Shown here: positions 1-4,209 of the stretch, piece after piece | How the letters are laid out: every line of letters starts with the position of its first letter | Position numbering within the stretch: position 1 is the first letter of the stretch | Assembly (NCBI GenBank): GCA_946403735.1 | Contig: CAMJAZ010000154.1 | Span: 1-5,293, forward strand | DNA length: 5,293 nt | From: an uncultured Selenomonadales bacterium | GTDB taxonomy: Bacteria; Bacillota; Negativicutes; Selenomonadales; Selenomonadaceae | Direction: 5' to 3' | Made by a program: the position numbers and the translations under genes | Notes under the pieces: generated by a model | What the model was told of the DNA's origin: nothing | Databases searched by the model: none | The model's input: only the letters and a program-made list of their open reading frames with translations

Positions 1-51
1 AATGAAAGAATAGCGAAGGCGCGGGCAGAAAAGGAGCAAGCGCTTTTTTAG
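1..51 (+). CDS. 3' end of an upstream gene, probably terminase large subunit (partial)
   Basis: Frame 1 is open from the first base to a TAG stop at 49-51, giving a 16-residue tail that reads NERIAKARAEKEQALF. The other two forward frames hit stops within the first 12 bases, so this is the only candidate. The tail is highly charged and probably helical, as expected for the end of a soluble protein. Identity is inferred only from position: in HK97-type phages the gene just before the portal is normally the terminase large subunit, the ATPase/nuclease that packages DNA. The visible residues carry no diagnostic motif, so another small late gene is possible. Confidence 0.45.
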   Translation, partial: NERIAKARAEKEQALF

Positions 52-73
52 TTTGAAAGGTGTGTAAAACAAT

Positions 74-1318
74 GTGTCAATATTTAACTTAATCAAAGGT
101 AAAGTAAATTCTATTCGGCAAGCGTGGAATAGTACGTCAGCTGATGAAACAATTACAATGCGTCGGATAATGGAACTTTTCGGAAGTTCATATAGCGCGG
201 AAATGGGCAGTGACTTATCAGAGGTCACTTTTTTTTCGTGCTTGAAAATTTTGTCGGAAAGTCTAGGGAAGATGCCGTGCTATCTTATCGACGAAGATAA
301 ACGCCGAATCACGAATCATGAAACGTCTTGGTTTTTAAATGTGCAACCAAATGACTTTATGACGCCTGCGCAGTTTTTTACTTTGCTTGAATTTAACAGA
401 AATTATTATGGCAATGCTTATGTTTACATTGACAAAGATAGTGGCGGGATAACTGGACTGTATCCATTAGACCCGCGCAGTGTTCAAATTTGGATAGATA
501 ACGCAGGAATATTTCCTAATCGAAAATTTTATTATTTTTACACGGATAGTAGGACTGGTAAAAGTTTTTACTTTGACCCTGCAGAAGTGCTACATTTCAA
601 AAGTTGGATAACCGATGAAAGCGGACTTGCTGGAAAATCTGTCCGTGAAATATTAGCTACAAGTTTTACTGGCGCTAAGGCTAGTACCAAATTTCTTAAC
701 GAACTTTATAGCAAAGGTTTAATGGCGTCGGCAGTCGTCAAGTTTACTGGCGACCTTAAGCGCGAAAGTCAAGACAAATTGCTAGACGCGATAATTGCTC
801 AGGCAGAAGACAAAGGACGGCGGTTAATTACCTTGCCTTTTGGATTCGACATTCAAAAATTAGATTTAAAGTTAACCGATAATCAATTCTTCGAGCTTAA
901 AAAGTTTACTGCGCGCCAAATAGCGGCGGCATTTGGTGTAAATAGTTTTTATCTTAACGATTTAGAAAAATCTAGCTATGCAAGCGCGGCGGCTCAAAAC
1001 TTAGTTTTCTATACGTCGACTTTGCTTTATATTCTCAATCTTTACGAACAAGAAATGAATAGAAAACTTTTGACACGTAAAGAATTGTTAGCGGGTATGG
1101 GCTACAAGTTCAACGTGGCGGTACTTCTGCGCGGCGATCCTGAATCTCAGGCGGAAGTGATTCAAAAGTTAATAGCAGTCGGCGTTTATTCGGTAGACGA
1201 GGCAAGACATTTGTTAGATAGACCTAGTTGCGAAGGCGGCGACGTTAGATATGTCAATGGCTCATACGTTAGGCTTGAAGATATTGGAAAAGCTTATGAA
1301 GGGAAGAATGTAGAGTGA
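74..1318 (+). CDS. Phage portal protein, HK97 family
   Basis: This 414-residue protein has the usual length for an HK97 gp3-like portal. Portals form the dodecameric ring at one capsid vertex, through which terminase pumps DNA and to which the tail machinery attaches. Visible family signatures are QPNDFMTPAQFF (91-102), GNAYVYI (113-119), the LYPLDPRSV segment (129-137), EVLHFK (171-176) and GLAGKSV (184-190). FFELKKF leading into ARQIAAAFGVNSFYLND (272-296) is the hallmark region near the tunnel, and YSVDEARHLLDRP (372-384) with a glycine-rich GGDVRYV follows. Translation starts at GTG 74-76; AAAGGTG (56-62) is a plausible but distant ribosome binding site. The out-of-frame ATG at 72 meets a stop after six codons. 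The gene overlaps the next by 4 bases (GTGA). A terminator-like hairpin lies inside it at 209-236. Family assignment is confident from the motifs and context. Confidence 0.95.
   Translation: MSIFNLIKGKVNSIRQAWNSTSADETITMRRIMELFGSSYSAEMGSDLSEVTFFSCLKILSESLGKMPCYLIDEDKRRITNHETSWFLNVQPNDFMTPAQFFTLLEFNRNYYGNAYVYIDKDSGGITGLYPLDPRSVQIWIDNAGIFPNRKFYYFYTDSRTGKSFYFDPAEVLHFKSWITDESGLAGKSVREILATSFTGAKASTKFLNELYSKGLMASAVVKFTGDLKRESQDKLLDAIIAQAEDKGRRLITLPFGFDIQKLDLKLTDNQFFELKKFTARQIAAAFGVNSFYLNDLEKSSYASAAAQNLVFYTSTLLYILNLYEQEMNRKLLTRKELLAGMGYKFNVAVLLRGDPESQAEVIQKLIAVGVYSVDEARHLLDRPSCEGGDVRYVNGSYVRLEDIGKAYEGKNVE
209..236 (+). terminator. Intrinsic-terminator-like hairpin with T8 tract inside the portal gene
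   Basis: AGTGAC (209-214) pairs with GTCACT (224-229). Extending by a T-G and a T-A pair gives an 8-bp stem with a five-base ATCAG loop. The run of eight T's at 229-236 begins at the last stem base. This is the geometry of a Rho-independent terminator on the coding strand. The stem has only three G-C pairs and lies within translated portal codons (about 46-55), where ribosomes would normally keep it from folding. It may be chance or an attenuation point; function is not established. Confidence 0.25.
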
Positions 1319-1656
1319 TTTTAGTTTCGCAGGACGGCTTTAAAGCTTTTAATATGGCGTACATTAAAAGTTTTGTTATTTATGAAGATGATTTTGGGAA
1401 GTTTCCAACATTGCCAACGGATAATGAAAATCACGTATATATTATTTGGGTAGACCCGCACCCTTATTGGAGAGAAAACGAGGGCATTGGAAAATTTAAA
1501 ACACTTGAAGACGCACAGAATGTTTTTACTAAATTAACGTCAATCACAAATATTGCCGCCGAAGGCGTCGTTATAATCAAAGAAAAAAGCGTGGATTTTT
1601 TCGGCGTAGAACCGCCAATATGGAGATGTAAACCAAATGCTGACAATCAAAAATAA
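1315..1656 (+). CDS. Small phage protein of unknown function between portal and protease
   Basis: This is a 113-residue protein with no recognised catalytic or binding motif and no signal peptide or membrane segment. It begins ILVSQDG and contains a central VYIIWVD strand (41-47) followed by IGKFKTLEDAQNVFTKL (58-74). This pattern (a short sequence starting with a QDG turn, then beta strands, then a glycine-aromatic turn leading into an amphipathic helix) resembles small uncharacterised proteins common in Gram-positive phages. The resemblance is from memory and not tested. It starts at GTG 1315, overlapping the portal stop by 4 bases (GTGA), with AAGGGAAG just upstream as ribosome binding site. 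An in-frame ATG at 1354 is a weaker alternative because it lacks the overlap and a clear binding site. Its 3' end overlaps the protease gene by 20 bases. Canonical HK97-type modules go directly from portal to protease, so this is probably an accessory insertion. Confidence 0.75.
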   Translation: MILVSQDGFKAFNMAYIKSFVIYEDDFGKFPTLPTDNENHVYIIWVDPHPYWRENEGIGKFKTLEDAQNVFTKLTSITNIAAEGVVIIKEKSVDFFGVEPPIWRCKPNADNQK

Positions 1657-2353
1657 AGCTGATGTTGCGGAAATTTATATAAGCGGCGGAATTGTCGACG
1701 ACGAAGACGGTAGCTGGATTGAAGAAGTTAGATTCGGTAATACTACGGGCTATGAATTTCCCGCGAAATTGAAGGAACAGTTAGACGCCGTGAAAGATAA
1801 ACCGCTTGAGATTCATATAAATTCGACAGGTGGTTCAGTGTTTGCTGGTGTTGCAATGGCTAACCTTATCGCTAACCATAAGCCTAAAACTACCGCCATT
1901 GTTGACGGTATAGCCGCCAGCATTGCTAGCCAAATTTTCTTTAGCGCTGATGAATGTAAAATGCCTAGCAATGCTTATGTGATGATTCACCGTCCATTTT
2001 CATTTTTGGAAGGTAACGCAGATGATTTACGGAAAGCCGCTGAAATACTTGATACTTTGCAGGAAGGTTTAGAAACTACCTATCTCAAAAAAGCGCGTGA
2101 CGGCGTATCCAACGAAGATATTCACGCCATGATGAATGTCGAAACTTGGTTGACTGGTACACAAGCGGCGGAAAAATTTCAAGTAACATTACTGGATCCG
2201 CTTAACGTAGTAAACTGCGCGAAGTCTAAAAGGAAAATACACTATAAAAATATTCCGTCGTCAATTAAGTTTTACGATACGCAAATAAATTCTGATGATG
2301 AAGAAAAAATTAAAATCGCATTGTTGAAGGCAGAAAGTTTGTTTTGTGAATAA
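1637..2353 (+). CDS. ClpP-like head maturation (prohead) protease
   Basis: This 238-residue protein has the ClpP/crotonase-type serine protease fold used by many phages to cleave the scaffolding domain from the capsid protein during procapsid maturation. Visible features are the strand IHINSTGGSV (59-68), whose GGS forms the oxyanion loop; VDGIAAS (89-95) with nucleophile Ser95; NAYVMIHRP (112-120) with His118; and ETWLTGTQAAEKF (169-181). Aligning the last with bacterial ClpP puts Glu169 where the catalytic Asp would sit. This substitution is, as I recall, usual in the phage subfamily. A helix around 126-165 is the typical handle region. The C-terminal 50 residues are an extension ending in a charged helix (DDEEKIKIALLKAE); it is too short to be a fused scaffold. 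It starts at ATG 1637 with GGAG at 1622-1625 upstream, and its placement ahead of the capsid gene supports the role. Confidence 0.93.
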   Translation: MLTIKNKADVAEIYISGGIVDDEDGSWIEEVRFGNTTGYEFPAKLKEQLDAVKDKPLEIHINSTGGSVFAGVAMANLIANHKPKTTAIVDGIAASIASQIFFSADECKMPSNAYVMIHRPFSFLEGNADDLRKAAEILDTLQEGLETTYLKKARDGVSNEDIHAMMNVETWLTGTQAAEKFQVTLLDPLNVVNCAKSKRKIHYKNIPSSIKFYDTQINSDDEEKIKIALLKAESLFCE

Positions 2354-2359
2354 GGAGGG
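2352..2359 (+). promoter_or_regulatory. Strong ribosome binding site AAGGAGGG overlapping the protease stop; sets the YopX start
   Basis: AAGGAGGG begins within the TAA stop of the protease gene and lies 7 bases before TTG 2367. It is the best Shine-Dalgarno match in the window. An in-frame GTG at 2346 lies upstream of this site and has no good site of its own, so TTG 2367 is the preferred start. The stop/binding-site overlap implies translational coupling. Confidence 0.75.
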
Positions 2360-2366
2360 ATTGTAT

Positions 2367-2714
2367 TTGAAAGATGTACCAATTAAATTTCGCGGCGTAA
2401 ATATTGTGGAGCATACGACTTTAAAAAAAGGCGAAACAATTTGCGGAAAAGTTTTAATGCAGTATGCAAACGGGAAAGTTTGGCTTGGAAATGAAACGGG
2501 GACTTACGTTGACCCCGATTCAGTTGCCCAGCTTGTCGGCTATGACACAGAAGGAAACGAAGTCTACGAAGGCGATATTGTCGACGGCTTTTTTGGAGAT
2601 TGTTCCGATCCTTCGTATAACTTCCACGCCGCACTTTTAAATAACTTTCTTGTTCCTGAATCTATGAAAAATTTGAAATATATTGTAAGGAGAAATAAAA
2701 ATGTTGAAGTCTGA
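2367..2714 (+). CDS. YopX-family protein, function unknown
   Basis: Starting at TTG 2367, this is a 115-residue protein beginning MKDVPIKFRG. The family hallmarks are visible in order: the N-terminal IKFRG (6-10), a KVWLGN strand (37-42), then the signature VDPDSVAQLVGYD (48-60) and GNEVYEGDIVDG (63-74). These match the YopX family named after a protein of the Bacillus subtilis prophage SP-beta, found widely in Bacillota phages; its biochemical function is not known. A start at GTG 2346 would add seven residues absent from the usual family N-terminus and would place the strong ribosome binding site inside the gene. The 3' end overlaps the capsid gene by 14 bases. YopX genes are usually found outside the head module, so the position between protease and capsid is unusual. 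Domain assignment is confident; no function is inferred. Confidence 0.85.
   Translation: MKDVPIKFRGVNIVEHTTLKKGETICGKVLMQYANGKVWLGNETGTYVDPDSVAQLVGYDTEGNEVYEGDIVDGFFGDCSDPSYNFHAALLNNFLVPESMKNLKYIVRRNKNVEV
2687..2693 (+). promoter_or_regulatory. Ribosome binding site AAGGAGA of the major capsid gene
   Basis: AAGGAGA lies 7 bases before ATG 2701, within the end of the YopX gene. A near-consensus site, ideal spacing and an ATG start fit the high output needed for a capsid subunit, in contrast to the GTG/TTG starts of several neighbours. Confidence 0.75.
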
Positions 2715-3915
2715 TGAAATAAAAAAAGATATTGCGGCTAAACGCAATGAAGTCGAAAAGTTCCAGCAGGAAATGAAAACTAAAGACGCGTTGAAAGCGG
2801 CAAACGAACTTGAAAAGCTTATGGATGAATATAAAATTGCTGTCACTATGGAACAGTCTGATTTGCAAAAATTTCAAGATAGCGTGAAAAAAGGTAACGT
2901 CACAAAGATTGTTCCTACAAATAGCACTGATATTGCGGAACTTCGCAGACGCGCTTTTAATAAGTTAGTGCTTAATCCTGCACGTGCTGAAAAGCAACCA
3001 CTTACAGATGAAGAACGCAACGCTTATTTTAATGTTTCTGGTAGTCCTGGCTCACCCGCGCAGATTGAATCAACGCCTTCAAAGGGCGGTTATCTTGTAC
3101 CGCAGGAACAATTTGCAACGTTGCAAGAATTTAGAAAAGATTTTGTTGCACTTAAGGAAGAAGTTTCAGTCGTCAATACAAATGCAACGTCAGGCATTTG
3201 GGCAACGTATTCGCCACAAGATTTAGAATTTCAAAATTTCGTAGAAATGACGCCAATAGCTGAAACAGATGTTGCATTCGGACAAGCAACTTTTGTCATT
3301 AAAGATAAAGGCTTGATTATACCTATTTCTAATCAGCTGGTCGACGACGCCAATATTGACATAATCGGATTTATAGGTAGGCAACTTTCAGAGGCGTCAA
3401 TAAAGACAGAAAACACAGGCATTCTGACGGAATTAAATAAATTCGTCAATGGCGATACAGATTTAAACGTAACGGCGGCAACAACTATAACCAATCACAA
3501 AGCTTTAAATACTGCGCTTTTCCAGACGCTTGACGGTACATATTTGCAAGCGGCAAAAATCATAACTAATCAAGACGGCTTTTTGTGGTTATCAAATTTA
3601 GACGACGGGCAGAATAGACCGTTGCTTGTTCCTGACGTTACAGCGCCTAATACATACCGTTATCGCGGCAAGGAAATTATTGTAGTTCCTAATTCGACGT
3701 TGCCTAGTTCAACCGCCAGCAGTAAAAATTATGCGCCTTTCTATGTTGGAGATATGCGTAGCGCAATTACGTTTTTTGAGCGTCAAGGTATGGAGTTAGC
3801 GGCAAGCCGTGAAAAGTATTTTGACTTGAACGCTATAGCGTTGAGGGCAATTATAAGATTCGGCGTAGTAGTTACAGATAAAAACGCGGTAGTTGCGCTC
3901 AAAGCAGAGGTGTAG
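2701..3915 (+). CDS. Major capsid protein, HK97 fold
   Basis: This 404-residue protein is the main shell subunit, forming pentamers and hexamers. Residues 1 to about 65 are lysine/glutamate-rich and predicted coiled coil (for example KRNEVEKFQQEMKTKDALKA, 14-33), matching the HK97 delta domain that serves as built-in scaffold. The linker from about 66 to 128 includes a Gly/Ser/Pro-rich NVSGSPGSP (111-119), and processing is likely somewhere in this interval. The mature core opens with the typical GGYLVP (129-134). It continues through TDVAFGQATFVIKDKGLIIP (189-208), the ISNQLVDDANIDIIGFI stretch and the helix RQLSEASIKTENTGILTEL (227-245). It ends with the signature YVGDMRSAITFFERQGMEL (348-366). 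ATG 2701 has a strong ribosome binding site. No separate scaffold gene is seen, consistent with the delta domain. The upstream ClpP-like protease is the expected maturation enzyme. Confidence 0.96.
   Translation: MLKSDEIKKDIAAKRNEVEKFQQEMKTKDALKAANELEKLMDEYKIAVTMEQSDLQKFQDSVKKGNVTKIVPTNSTDIAELRRRAFNKLVLNPARAEKQPLTDEERNAYFNVSGSPGSPAQIESTPSKGGYLVPQEQFATLQEFRKDFVALKEEVSVVNTNATSGIWATYSPQDLEFQNFVEMTPIAETDVAFGQATFVIKDKGLIIPISNQLVDDANIDIIGFIGRQLSEASIKTENTGILTELNKFVNGDTDLNVTAATTITNHKALNTALFQTLDGTYLQAAKIITNQDGFLWLSNLDDGQNRPLLVPDVTAPNTYRYRGKEIIVVPNSTLPSSTASSKNYAPFYVGDMRSAITFFERQGMELAASREKYFDLNAIALRAIIRFGVVVTDKNAVVALKAEV
3907..3912 (+). promoter_or_regulatory. Ribosome binding site GAGGTG that fixes the connector gene start at ATG 3920
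   Basis: GAGGTG lies at the very end of the capsid gene, 7 bases before ATG 3920. The same reading frame extends back to a TTG at 3893, but that codon has no binding site and would add nine residues (MRSKQRCSA) not expected in this family. ATG 3920 is therefore chosen. Confidence 0.7.
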
Positions 3916-3919
3916 CGCT

Positions 3920-4207
3920 ATGGTTACGCTTGAACAGTTTAAAAATTATCTGCGTGTAGACACAGAGTTTGAAGATGAGTTGTTGCAACAATTTTTAGAT
4001 ACGGCAACCGATCATTTAAAAGGCGCAATATCAAACTACGCCGATAACTACACTAACTACCCAGAATTTGCATCTAGGGCAGATTTACTTACCATGATTA
4101 TAGCCGCCGAATATTATCAGAATCGCGATAATTCGGCGTACGAATTAAGTTATACCATTAAATCGCTGATGCCGCAGTTGCAATATTTTTGCGAGGAAGT
4201 GAATTAA
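3920..4207 (+). CDS. Head-tail connector protein, gp6-like (DNA packaging family)
   Basis: This is a 95-residue, mainly helical protein. It opens MVTLEQFKNYLRVD (1-14), followed by an acidic stretch and a long helix ELLQQFLDTATDHLKGAI (20-37). A second helical block, ADLLTMIIAAEYYQNRDN (54-71), ends in the Y-x-N-R pattern seen in HK97 gp6-like adaptors, and a final helix covers roughly 77-92. Family length is about 95-110 residues, so this looks complete. Such proteins form a ring beneath the portal after packaging and are the first joint between head and tail. It starts 4 bases after the capsid stop and ends 2 bases before the next gene's GTG. The expected partners (head-closure protein, tail terminator, tail tube) are not found next to it. 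Confidence 0.88.
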   Translation: MVTLEQFKNYLRVDTEFEDELLQQFLDTATDHLKGAISNYADNYTNYPEFASRADLLTMIIAAEYYQNRDNSAYELSYTIKSLMPQLQYFCEEVN

Positions 4208-4209
4208 TT

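Noticed and set aside
229..236. T8 run in the portal gene as a frameshift or sequencing error
   Set aside because: The portal frame reads straight through with family-typical sequence on both sides (EVTFFSCLKIL), so no shift is needed.
1464..1646. Reverse-strand open frame of 60 codons opposite the 113-residue gene
   Set aside because: It lies entirely antisense to a well-placed gene in a one-directional operon, has no ribosome binding site of note and encodes nothing recognisable.
2346..2366. Upstream GTG start for the YopX gene
   Set aside because: The strong AAGGAGGG site lies downstream of this GTG and correctly spaced for TTG 2367, which also gives the usual family N-terminus.
2497..2517. 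CGGGG/CCCCG inverted repeat with an 11-base loop in the YopX gene
   Set aside because: It is a short stem within coding sequence with no T tract, and is well explained by codon content.
2383..2877. Reverse-strand open frames (2383-2634, 2637-2846, 2662-2877) opposite YopX and the capsid N-terminus
   Set aside because: They mirror confident coding frames. The Phe/Ser-rich translations are the expected antisense of Lys/Glu-rich coiled-coil codons.
2984..3226. Forward open frame of 80 codons inside the capsid gene in another frame
   Set aside because: It is a basic, low-complexity translation fully inside the major capsid gene, with no separate initiation signal.
3893..3919. Upstream TTG start for the connector gene
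   Set aside because: It has no ribosome binding site and adds an atypical basic segment; ATG 3920 has GAGGTG at good spacing.
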